64,000 nucleotides of DNA from Hydractinia symbiolongicarpus. Taxonomy: Eukaryota; Cnidaria; Hydrozoa; Anthoathecata; Hydractiniidae. The position numbers and the translations under genes are program-made. The stretch spans positions 30,940,001 to 31,004,000 of the forward strand of contig NC_079884.1 of NCBI RefSeq assembly GCF_029227915.1. The letters run 5' to 3'. Every line of letters starts with the position of its first letter. Position 1 is the stretch's first letter. Shown one piece after another: positions 24,172 to 36,680 of this stretch. Under the pieces are notes generated by a model, which did no database searches, was not told where the DNA came from, and saw only the letters and a program-made list of their open reading frames with translations.

Positions 24172-26380
24172 AGAAAGTACCCAGGGAGTAAGCTCATTTC
24201 CCGAACGATTTTTTAAATTATTTTTTCACCACTAAAACGCAGGTGACTTGTAGTTTTCAAAAATGTTTTCACTTTTGATGAGACGCTTAATGAAAGAGGT
24301 TTAATCGCCGGCAAACGAAATCCCGCGATTTCCCGTAAATCCGGGGCTTGGCCCGTATAGTCGAATGTATACAAAGAAAGTACCCAGGGAGTAAACTCAG
24401 TTCCCGAACGATTTTTTAAATTTTTTTTTCACCACTAAAACGCATGAGACTTGTAGTTTTCAAAAATGTTTTCATTTTTGATGAGATGCTTAATGAAAAA
24501 GGTTTAATCGCCGGCAAATGAAAACCCGCGATTTCCCGTAAATCCCAGGCTTGGCCCGTATAGTCGAATGTATACAAAGAAAGTACCCAGGGAGTAAGCT
24601 CATTTCCCGAACGATTTTTTAAATTATTTTTTCACCACTAAAACGCAGGTGACTTGTAGTTTTCAAAAATGTTTTCACTTTTGATGAGACGCTTAATGAA
24701 AGAGGTTTAATCGCCGGCAAACGAAATCCCGCGATTTCCCGTCAATCCAGGCTTGGCCCGTATAGTCGAATGTATACAAAGAAAGTACCCAGGGAGTAAA
24801 CTCAGTTCCCGAACGATTTTTTAAATTTTTTTTTCACCACTAAAACGCATGAGACTTGTAGTTTTCAAAAATGTTTTCATTTTTGATGAGATGCTTAATG
24901 AAAAAGGTTTAATCGCCGGCAAATGAAAACCCGCGATTTCCCGTAAATCCCAGGCTTGGCCCGTATAGTCGAATGTATACAAAGAAAGTACCCTGTGAGT
25001 AAACTCATTTCCAAAACGATTTTTTAATTTTTTTTTCACCACTAAAACGCATGAGACTTGTAGTTTTCAAAAATGTTTTCATTTTTGATGAGACGCTTAA
25101 TGAAAGAGGTTTAATTGCCGGCAAACGAAAACCGCGATTTCCCGTAAATCCCGGGATTGGCCCGTATAGTCGAATGTATACAAAGAAAGTACCCTGTGAG
25201 TAAACTCATTTCCAGAACGATTTTTTAAAATATTTTTTCACCACTAAAAGGCATAAGACTTGTAGTTTCTAAAAATGTTTTCATTTTTGATGACACGCTG
25301 AATAAAAGAAGTTTAATCGTCGGCAAACGAAAACCCGCGATTTCCCGTAAATCCCGGGCTTGGCCCGTATAGTCAAAAGTATACAAAGAAAGTACCCAGG
25401 GAGTAAACTCATTTCCTGAACGATTTTATAAATTATTTTTTCACCACTAAAACGCATGAGACTTGTAGTTTTCAAAAATGTTTTCATTTTTGATGAGACG
25501 CTGAATAAAAGAAGTTTAATCGCCGGCAAACGAAAATCCGCGATTTCCCGTAAATCCCGGACTCGGCCCGTATAGTCAAAAGTATACAAAGAAAGTACCC
25601 AGGGAGTAAGCTCATTTCCCGAACGATTTTTTAAATTATTTTTTCACCACTAAAACGCAGGTGACTTGTAGTTTTCAAAAATGTTTTCACTTTTGATGAG
25701 ACGCTTAATGAAAGAGGTTTAATCGCCGGCAAACGAAATCCCGCGATTTCCCGTAAATCCGGGGCTTGGCCCGTATAGTCGAATGTATACAAAGAAAGTA
25801 CCCAGGGAGTAAACTCAGTTCCCGAACGATTTTTTAAATTTTTTTTTCACCACTAAAACGCATGAGACTTGTAGTTTTCAAAAATGTTTTCATTTTTGAT
25901 GAGATGCTTAATGAAAAAGGTTTAATCGCCGGCAAATGAAAACCCGCGATTTCCCGTAAATCCCAGGCTTGGCCCGTATAGTCGAATGTATACAAAGAAA
26001 GTACCCTGTGAGTAAACTCATTTCCAAAACGATTTTTTAATTTTTTTTTCACCACTAAAACGCATGAGACTTGTAGTTTTCAAAAATGTTTTCATTTTTG
26101 ATGAGACGCTTAATGAAAGAGGTTTAATTGCCGGCAAACGAAAACCGCGATTTCCCGTAAATCCCGGGATTGGCCCGTATAGTCGAAGGTATACAAAGAA
26201 AGTACCCTGTGAGTAAACTCATTTCCAGAACGATTTTTTAAAATATTTTTTCACCACTAAAAGGCATAAGACTTGTAGTTTCTAAAAATGTTTTCATTTT
26301 TGATGACACGCTGAATAAAAGAAGTTTAATCGTCGGCAAACGAAAACCCGCCATTTCCCGTAAACCCCGGACTCGGCCCG
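24172..26380 (+). repeat. Five-monomer units T5-T6-T4-T2-T3-like
   Basis: After a short T5-T6 pair at 24.2-24.6 kb, the order T5 (24646), T6, T4, T2, T3-like repeats from 25658, an offset of 1012 bases. The unit differs from that at 19.4-20.4 kb by T2 at the fourth place. GATGACACGCTG in T2 first becomes common here. Confidence 0.82.
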
Positions 26381-29379
26381 TATAGTCAAAAGTGTACAAA
26401 GAAAGTACCCCGGGAGTAAACTCATTTCCCGAACGATTTTTTATATTATTTTTTCACCACTAAACGCATGAGACTTGTAGTTTTCAAAAATGTTTTCATA
26501 TTTGATGGGACGCTGAATAAAAGAAGTTTAATCGCCGGCAAACGAAAATCCGCGAGTTCCCGTAAATCCCGGACTCGGCCCGTATAGTCAAAAGTGTACA
26601 AAGAAAGTACCCAGGGTGTAAACTCATTTCCCGAACGATTTTTTAAATTATTATTTCACCACTAAAGCCCATGAGACTTGTAGTTTTCAAAAATGTTTTC
26701 ATTTTTGATGAGACGCTTAATGAAAAAGGTTTAATCGCCGGCAAACGAAAACCCGCGATTTCCCGTAAATCCCGGGCTTGGCCCGTATAGTCGAATGTAT
26801 ACAAAGAAAGTAACCCGTGAGTAAACTCATTTCCAAAACGATTTTTTAATTTTTTTTTCACCACTAAAACTCATGAGACTTGTAGTTTTCAAAAATGTTT
26901 TCATTTTTGATGAGACGCTTAATGAAAGAGGTTTAATTGCCGGCAAACGAAAACCCGCGATTTCCCGTAAATCCCGGGATTGGCCCGTATAGTCGAATGT
27001 ATACAAAGAAAGTACCCTGTGAGTAAACTCATTTCCAGAACGATTTTTTAAAATATTTTTTCACCACTAAAAGGCATAAGACTTGTAGTTTCTAAAAATG
27101 TTTTCATTTTTGATGAGACGCTGAATAAAAGAAGTTTAATCGTCGGCAAACGAAAACCCGCGATTTCCCGTAAATCCCGGGCTTGGCCCGTATAGTCAAA
27201 AGTATACAAAGAAAGTACCCAGGGAGTAAACTCATTTCCTGAACGATTTTATAAATTATTTTTTCACCACTAAAACGCATGAGACTTGTAGTTTTCAAAA
27301 ATGTTTTCATTTTTGATGAGACGCTGAATAAAAGAAGTTTAATCGCCGGCAAACGAAAACCCGCCATTTCCGGTAAACCCGGACTCGGCCCGTATAGTCA
27401 AAAGTATACAAAGTAAGTACTCAGGGAGTAAACTCATTTCCCGAACGATTTTTTATATTATTTTTTTACCACTAAACGCATGAGACTTGTAGTTTTCAAA
27501 AATGTTTTCATATTTGATGGGACGCTGAATAAAAGAAGTTTAATCGCCGGCAAACGAAAATCCGCGATTTCCCGTAAATCCCGGACTCGGCCCGTATAGT
27601 CAAAAGTATACAAAGAAAGTACCCAGGGAGTAAACTCATTTCCCGAACGATTTTTTATATTATTTTTTTACCACTAAACGCACGAGACTTGTAGTTTTCA
27701 AAAATGTTTTCATATTTGATGGGACGCTGAATAAAAGAAGTTTAATCGCCGGCAAACGAAAATCCGCGATTTCCCGTAAATCCCGGACTCGGCCCGTATA
27801 GTCAAAAGTATACAAAGAAAGTACCCAGGGAGTAAACTCATTTCCCGAACGATTTTTTAAATTATTTTTTCACTACTAAAACGCAGATGACTTGTAGTTT
27901 TCAAAAATGTTTTCATTTTTGATGAGACGCTTAATGAAAGAGGTTTAATCGCCGGCAAACGAAATCCCGCGATTTCCCGTAAATCCGGGGCTTGGCCCGT
28001 ATAGTCGAATGTATACAAAGAAAGTACCCAGGGAGTAAACTCATTTCCCGAACGATTTTTTAAATTTTTTTTTCACCACTAAAACGCATGAGACTTGTAG
28101 TTTTTAAAAATGTTTTCATTTTTGATGAGATGCTTAATGAAAAAGGTTTAATCGCCGGCAAACGAAAACCCGCGATTTCCCGTAAATCCCAGGCTTGGCC
28201 CGTATAGTCGAATGTATACAAAGAAAGTACCCTGTGAGTAAACTCATTTCCAAAACGATTTTTTTTTTTTTTTCACCACTAAAACGCATGAAACTTGTAG
28301 TTTTCAAAAATGTTTTCATTTTTGATGAGACGCTTAATGAAAGAGGTTTAATTGCCGGCAAACGAAAACCCGCGATTTCCCGTAAATCCCGGGATTGGCC
28401 CGTATAGTCGAATGTATACAAAGAAAGTACCCTGTGAGTAAACTCATTTCCAGAACGATTTTTTAAAATATTTTTTCACCACTAAAAGGCATAAGACTTG
28501 TAGTTTCTAAAAATGTTTTCATTTTTGATGACACGCTGAATAAAAGAAGTTTAATCGTGGGCAAACGAAAACCCGCGATTTCCCGTAAATCCCGGGCTTG
28601 GCCCGTATAGTCAAAAGTGTACAAAGAAAGTACCCAGGGAGTAAACTCATTTCCCGAACGATTTTATAAATTATTTTTTCACCACTAAAACGCATGAGAC
28701 TTGTAGTTTTCAAAAATGTTTTCATTTTTGATGAGACGCTGAATAAAAGAAGTTTAATCGCCGGCAAACGAAAACCCGCCATTTCCCGTAAACCCCGGAC
28801 TCGGCCCGTATAGTCAAAAGTGTACAAAGAAAGTACCCCGGGAGTAAACTCATTTCCCGAACGATTTTTTATATTATTTTTTTACCACTAAACGCATGAG
28901 ACTTGTAGTTTTCAAAAATGCTTTCATATTTGATGGGACGCTGAATAAAAGAAGTTTAATCCCCGGCAAACAAAAATCCGCGATTTCCCGTAAATCCCGG
29001 ACTCGGCCCGTATAGTCAAAAGTATACAAAGAAAGTACCCAGGTAGTAAACTCATTTCCCGAACGATTTTTTATATTATTTTTTTACCACTAAACGCATG
29101 AGACTTGTAGTTTTCAAAAATGTTTTCATATTTGATGGGACGCTGAATAAAAGAAGTTTAATCGCCGGCAAACGAAAATCCCCGATTTCCCGTAAATCCC
29201 GGACTCGGCCCGTATAGTCAAAAGTATACAAAGAAAGTACCCAGGGAGTAAACTCATTTCCCGAACGATTTTTTATATTATTTTTTTACCACTAAACGCA
29301 TGAGACTTGTAGTTTTCAAAAATGTTTTCATATTTGATGGGACGCTGAATAAAAGAAGTTTAATCGCCGGCAAACGAAA
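26381..29379 (+). repeat. Mixed monomer mosaic with a run of T1
   Basis: T3, T1, T6-like, T4 and T2 monomers occur in irregular order, with consecutive T1 copies at about 27.4-27.8 kb and 28.9-29.4 kb. A 15-base T run at 28259-28273 replaces the usual T-rich tail. No gene is seen. Confidence 0.8.
28259..28273 (+). repeat. Homopolymer T15
   Basis: The tail of a T6 monomer is an uninterrupted run of 15 T, where other copies read TTTTTTAATTTTTTTTT or TTTTTCAATTTTTTTTT. Loss of the interrupting AA or CA and slippage would explain it. It could also be a long-read consensus error. Confidence 0.8.
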
Positions 29380-32300
29380 ATCCGCGATTTCCCGTAAATC
29401 CCGGACTCGGCCCGTATAGTCAAAAGTATACAAAGAAAGTACCCAGGGAGTAAACTCATTTCCCGAACGATTTTTTAAATTATTTGTTCACCACTAAAAC
29501 GCAGGTGACTTCTAGCTTTCAAAAATGTTTTCATTTTTGATGAGACGCTTAATGAAAGAGGTTTAATCGCCGGCAAACGAAATCCCGCGATTTCCCGTAA
29601 ATCCGGGGCTTGGCCCGTATAGTCGAATGTATACAAGGAAAGTACCCAGGGAGTAAACTCATTTCCCGAACGATTTTTTAAATTTTTTTTTCACCACTAA
29701 AACGCATGAGACTTGTAGTTTTCAAAAATGTTTTCATTTTTGATGAGATTCTTAATGAAAAAGGTTTAATCGCCGGCAAACAAAAACCCGCGATTTCCCG
29801 TAAATCCCAGGCTTGGCCCGTATAGTCGAATGTAAACAAAGAAAGTACCCTGTGAGTAAACTCATTTCCAAAACGATTTTATAAATTATTTTTTCACCAC
29901 TAAAACGCATGAGACTTGTAGTTTTCAAAAATGTTTTCATATTTGATGGGACGCTGAATAAAAGAAGTTTAATCGCCGGCAAACGAAAACCCGCGATTAT
30001 CCGTAAATCCCGGACTCGGCCCGTATAGTCAAAAGTATACAAAGAAAGTACCCAGGGAGTAAACTCATTTCCCGAACGATTTTTTAAATTATTTTTTCAC
30101 CACTAAAACGCAGGTGACTTGTACTTTTTAAAAATGTTTTCATTTTTGATGAGACGCTTAATGAAAGAGGTTTAATCGCCGGCAAACGAAATCCCGCGAT
30201 TTCCCGTAAATCCGGGGCTTGGCCCGTATAGTCGAATGTATACAAAGAAAGTACCCAGGGAGTAAACTCATTTCCCGAACGATTTTTTAATTTTTTTTTT
30301 CACCACTAAAAGGCATAAGACTTGTAGTTTCTAAAAATGTTTTCATTTTTGATGACACGCTGAATAAAAGAAGTTTAATCGTCGGCAAACGAAAACCCGC
30401 GATTTCCCGTAAATCCCGGGCTTGGACCGTATAGTCAAAAGTATACAAAGAAAGTACCCAGGGAGTAAACTCATTTCCCGAACGATTTCATAAATTATTT
30501 TTTCACCACTAAAACGCATGAGACTTGTAGTTTTCAAAAATGTTTTCATTTTTGATGAGACGCTGAATAAAAGAAGTTTAATCGCCGGCAAACGAAAACC
30601 CGCCATTTCCCGTAAACCCCGGACTCGGCCCGTATAGTCAAAAGTATACAAAGAAAGTACGCCGGGAGTAAACTCATTTCCCGAACGATTTTTTATATTA
30701 TTTTTTTACCACTAAACGCATGAGACTTGTAGTTTCTAAAAATGTTTTCATTTTTGATGACACGCTGAATAAAAGAAGTTTAATCGTCGGCAAACGAAAA
30801 CCCGCGATTTCCCGTAAATCCCGGGCTTGGACCGTATAGTCAAAAGTATACAAAGAAAGTACCCAGGGAGTAAACTCATTTCCCGAACGATTTTATAAAT
30901 TATTTTTTCACCACTAAAACGCATGAGACTTGTAGTTTTCAAAAATGTTTTCATTTTTGATGAGACGCTGAATAAAAGAAGTTTAATCGCCGGCAAACGA
31001 AAATCCGCAATTTCCCGTAAATCCCGGACTCGCCCGTATAGTCAAAAGTATACAAAGAAAGTACCCAGGGTGTAAACTCATTTCCCGAACGATTTTTTAA
31101 ATTATTATTTCACCACTAAAGCCCATGAGACTTGTAGTTTTCAAAAATGTTTTCATTTTTGATGAGACGCTTAATGAAAGAGGTTTAATTGCCGGCAAAC
31201 GAAAACCCGCGATTTCCCGTAAATCCCGGGATTGGCCCGTATAGTCGAATGTATACAAAGAAAGTACCCTGTGAGTAAACTCATTTCCAGAACGATTTTT
31301 TAAAATATTTTTTCACCACTAAAAGGCATAAGACTTGTAGTTTCTAAAAATGTTTTCATTTTTGATGACACGCTGAATAAAAGAAGTTTAATCGTCGGCA
31401 AACGAAAACCCGCGATTTCCCGTAAATCCCGGGCTTGGACCGTATAGTCAAAAGTATACAAAGAAAGTACCCAGGGTGTAAACTCATTTCCCGAACGATT
31501 TTTTAAATTATTATTTCACCACTAAAGCCCATGAGACTTGTAGTTTTCAAAAATGTTTACATTTTTGATGAGACGCTTAATGAAAGAGGTTTAATTGCCG
31601 GCAAACGAAAACCCGCGATTTCCCGTAAATCCTGGGATTGGCCCGTATAGTCGAATGTATACAAAGAAAGTACCCTGTGAGTAAACTCATTTCCAGAACG
31701 ATTTTTTAAAATATTTTTTCACCACTAAAAGGCATAAGACTTGTAGTTTCTAAAAATGTTTTCATTTTTGATGAGACGCTGAATAAAAGAAGTTTAATTG
31801 CCGGCAAACGAAAACCCGCCATTTCCCGTAAACCACGGACTCGGTCCGTATAGTCAAAAGTATACAAAGAAAGTACCCAGGGAGTAAACTCATTTCCCGA
31901 ACGATTTTTCATATTATTTTTTTACCACTAAACGCATGAGACTTGCAGTTTTCAAAAATGTTTTCATATTTGATGGGACGCTGAATAAAAGAAGTTTAAT
32001 CGCCGGCAAACGAAAATCCGCGATTTCCCGTAAATCCCGGACTCGGCCCGTATAGTCAAAAGTATACAAAGAAAGTACCCAGGGAGTAAATTCATTTCCC
32101 GAACGATTTTTTCAATTATTTTTTCACCACTAAAACGCAGGAGACTTGTAGTTTTCAAAAATGTTTTCATTTTTGATAAGACGCTTAATGAAAGAGGTTT
32201 AATCGCCGGCAAACGAAATCCCGCGATTTCCCGTAAATCCGAGGCTTGGCCCGTATAGTCGAATGTTTAAAAAGAAAGTACCCAGGGAGTAAACTCATTT

Positions 32301-35300
32301 CCCGAACGATTTTTTAATTTTTTTTTTCACCACTAAAACGCATGAGACTTGTAGTTTTCAAAAATGTTTTCATTTTTGATGAGACGCTTAATGAAAGAGG
32401 TTTAATTGCCGGCAAACGAAAACCCGCGATTTCCCGTAAATCCCGGGATTGGCCCGTATAGTCGAATGTATACAAAAAAAGTACCCTGTGAGTAAACTCA
32501 TTTCCAGAACGATTTTTTAAAATATTTTTTCACCACTAAAAGGCATAAGACTTGTAGTTTCTAAAAATGTTTTCATATTTGATGGGACGCTGAATAAAAG
32601 AAGTTTAATCGCCGGCAAACGAAAATCCGCGATTTCCCGTAAATCCCGGACTCGGCCCGTATAGTCAAAAGTATACAAAGAAAGTACCCAGGGAGTAAAT
32701 TCATTTCCCGAACGATTTTTTCAATTATTTTTTCACCACTAAAACGCAGGAGACTTGTAGTTTTCAAAAATGTTTTCATTTTTGATAAGACGCTTAATGA
32801 AAGAGGTTTAATCGCCGGCAAACGAAATCCCGCGATTTCCCGTAAATCCGAGGCTTGGCCCGTATAGTCGAATGTTTAAAAAGAAAGTACCCAGGGAGTA
32901 AACTCATTTCCCGAACGATTTTTTAATTTTTTTTTTCACCACTAAAACGCATGAGACTTGTAGTTTTCAAAAATGTTTTCATTTTTGATGAGACGCTTAA
33001 TGAAAGAGGTTTAATTGCCGGCAAACGAAAACCCGCGATTTCCCGTAAATCCCGGGATTGGCCCGTATAGTCGAATGTATACAAAAAAAGTACCCTGTGA
33101 GTAAACTCATTTCCAGAACGATTTTTTAAAATATTTTTTCACCACTAAAAGGCATAAGACTTGTAGTTTCTAAAAATGTTTTCATTTTTGATGACACGCT
33201 GAATAAAAGAAGTTTAATCGTCGGCAAACGAAAATCCGCGATTTCCCGTAAATCCCGGACTCGGCCCGTATAGTCAAAAGTATACAAAGAAAGTACCCAG
33301 GGAGTAAACTCATTTCCCGAACGATTTTTTAAATTATTTGTTCACCACTAAAACGCAGGTGACTTCTAGCTTTCAAAAATGTTTTCATTTTTGATGAGAC
33401 GCTTAATGAAAGAGGTTTAATCGCCGGCAAACGAAATCCCGCGATTTCCCGTAAATCCGGGGCTTGGCCCGTATAGTCGAATGTATACAAGGAAAGTACC
33501 CAGGGAGTAAACTCATTTCCCGAACGATTTTTTAAATTTTTTTTTCACCACTAAAACGCATGAGACTTGTAGTTTTCAAAAATGTTTTTATTTTTGATGA
33601 GATGCTTAATGAAAAAGGTTTAATCGCCGGCAAACAAAAACCCGCGATTTCCCGTAAATCCCAGGCTTGGCCCGTATAGTCGAATGTAAACAAAGAAAGT
33701 ACCCTGTGAGTAAACTCATTTCCAAAACGATTTTATAAATTATTTTTTCACCACTAAAACGCATGAGACTTGTAGTTTTCAAAAATGTTTTCATATTTGA
33801 TGGGACGCTGAATAAAAGAAGTTTAATCGCCGGCAAACGAAAACCCGCGATTTCCCGTAAATCCCGGACTCGGCCCGTATAGTCAAAAGTATACAAAGAA
33901 AGTACCCAGGGAGTAAACTCATTTCCCGAACGATTTTTTAAATTATTTTTTCACCACTAAAACGCAGGTGACTTGTACTTTTTAAAAATGTTTTCATTTT
34001 TGATGAGACGCTTAATGAAAGAGGTTTAATCGCCGGCAAACGAAATCCCGCGATTTCCCGTAAATCCGGGGCTTGGCCCGTATAGTCGAATGTATACAAA
34101 GAAAGTACCCAGGGAGTAAACTCATTTCCCGAACGATTTTTTAATTTTTTTTTTCACCACTAAAAGGCATAAGACTTGTAGTTTCTAAAAATGTTTTCAT
34201 TTTTGATGACACGCTGAATAAAAGAAGTTTAACCGTCGGCAAACGAAAACCCGCGATTTCCCGTAAATCCCGGGCTTGGACCGTATAGTCAAAAGTATAC
34301 AAAGAAAGTACCCAGGGAGTAAACTCATTTCCCGAACGATTTCATAAATTATTTTTTCACCACTAAAACGCATGAGACTTGTATTTTTTAAAAATGTTTT
34401 CATTTTTGATGAGACGCTGAATAAAAGAAGTTTAATCGCCGGCAAACGAAAACCCGCCATTTCCCGTAAACCCCGGACTCGGCCCGTATAGTCAAAAGTA
34501 TACAAAGAAAGTACCCCGGGAGTAAACTCATTTCCCGAACGATTTTTTATATTATTTTTTTACCACTAAACGCATGAGACTTGTAGTTTCTAAAAATGTT
34601 TTCATTTTTGATGACACGCTGAATAAAAGAAGTTTAATCGTCGGCAAACGAAAACCCGCGATTTCCCGTAAATCCCGGGCTTGGACCGTATAGTCAAAAG
34701 TATACAAAGAAAGTACCCAGGGAGTAAACTCATTTCCCGAACGATTTTATAAATTATTTTTTCACCACTAAAACGCATGAGACTTGTAGTTTTCAAAAAT
34801 GTTTTCATTTTTGATGAGACGCTGAATAAAAGAAGTTTAATCGCCGGCAAACGAAAATCCGCAATTTCCCGTAAATCCCGGACTCGCCCGTATAGTCAAA
34901 AGTATACAAAGAAAGTACCCAGGGTGTAAACTCATTTCCCGAACGATTTTTTAAATTATTATTTCACCATTAAAGCCCATGAGACTTGTAGTTTTCAAAA
35001 ATGTTTTCATTTTTGATGAGACGCTTAATGAAAGAGGTTTAATTGCCGGCAAACGAAAACCCGCGATTTCCCGTAAATCCCGGGATTGGCCCGTATAGTC
35101 GAATGTATACAAAGAAAGCACCCTGTGAGTAAACTCACTTCCAGAACGATTTTTTAAAATATTTTTTCACCACTAAAAGGCATAAGACTTGTAGTTTCTA
35201 AAAATGTTTTCATTTTTGATGACACGCTGAATAAAAGAAGTTTAATCGTCGGCAAACGAAAACCCGCGATTTCCCGTAAATCCCGGGTTTGGACCGTATA

Positions 35301-36680
35301 GTCAAAAGTATACAAAGAAAGTACCCAGGGAGTAAACTCATTTCCCGAACGATTTTATAAATTATTTTTTCACCACTAAAACGCATGAGACTTGTAGTTT
35401 TCAAAAATGTTTTCATTTTTGATGAGACGCTGAATAAAAGAAGTTTAATCGCCGGCAAACGAAAATCCGCAATTTCCCGTAAATCCCGGACTCGCCCGTA
35501 TAGTCAAAAGTATACAAAGAAAGTACCCAGGGTGTAAACTCATTTCCCGAACGATTTTTTAAATTATTATTTCGCCACTAAAGCCCATGAGACTTGTAGT
35601 TTTCAAAAATGTTTACATTTTTGATGAGACGCTTAATGAAAGAGGTTTAATTGCCGGCAAACGAAAACCCGCGATTTCCCGTAAATCCTGGGATTGGCCC
35701 GTATAGTCGAATGTATACAAAGAAAGTACCCTGTGAGTAAACTCATTTCCAGAACGATTTTTTAAAATATTTTTTCACCACTAAAAGGCATAAGACTTGT
35801 AGTTTCTAAAAATGTTTTCATTTTTGATGAGACGCTGAATAAAAGAAGTTTAATTGCCGGCAAACGAAAACCCGCCATTTCCCGTAAACCACGGACTCGG
35901 TCCGTATAGTCAAAAGTATACAAAGAAAGTACCCAGGGAGTAAACTCATTTCCCGAACGATTTTTAATATTATTTTTTTACCACTAAACGCATGAGACTT
36001 GCAGTTTTCAAAAATGTTTTCATATTTGATGGGACGCTGAATAAAAGAAGTTTAATCGCCGGCAAACGAAAATCCGCGATTTCCCGTAAATCCCGGACTC
36101 GGCCCGTATAGTCAAAAGTATTCAAAGAAAGTACCCAGGGAGTAAATTCATTTCCCGAACGATTTTTTCAATTATTTTTTCACCACTAAAACGCAGGAGA
36201 CTTGTAGTTTTCAAAAATGTTTTCATTTTTGATAAGACGCTCAATGAAAGAGGTTTAATCGCCGGCAAACGAAATCCCGCGATTTCCCGTAAATCCGAGG
36301 CTTGGCCCGTATAGTCGAATGTTTAAAAAGAAAGTACCCAGGGAGTAAACTCATTTCCCGAACGATTTTTTAATTTTTTTTTTCACCACTAAAACGCATG
36401 AGACTTGTAGTTTTCAAAAATGTTTTCATTTTTGATGAGACGCTTAATGAAAGAAGTTTAATTGCCGGCAAACGAAAACCCGCGATTTCCCGTAAATCCC
36501 GGAATTGGCCCGTATAGTCGAATGTATACAAAAAAAGTACCCTGTGAGTAAACTCATTTCCAGAACGATTTTTTAAAATATTTTTTCACCACTAAAAGGC
36601 ATAAGACTTGTAGTTTCTAAAAATGTTTTCATTTTTGATGACACGCTGAATAAAAGAAGTTTAATCGTCGGCAAACGAAA
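29380..36680 (+). repeat. Large tandem duplication (3854 bp and 3447 bp copies)
   Basis: Copies at 29380-33233 and 33234-36680 share private variants such as TTATTTGTTCACC with GACTTCTAGCTTTC (about 29480/33334) and GTACTTTTTAAAAATG. The left copy contains an extra 609 bp three-monomer repeat (31964 and 32573). The right copy contains one extra 202 bp monomer near 35.3 kb. 3854 minus 609 plus 202 equals the observed 3447 bases, so the length difference is accounted for by whole-monomer steps. Confidence 0.87.
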
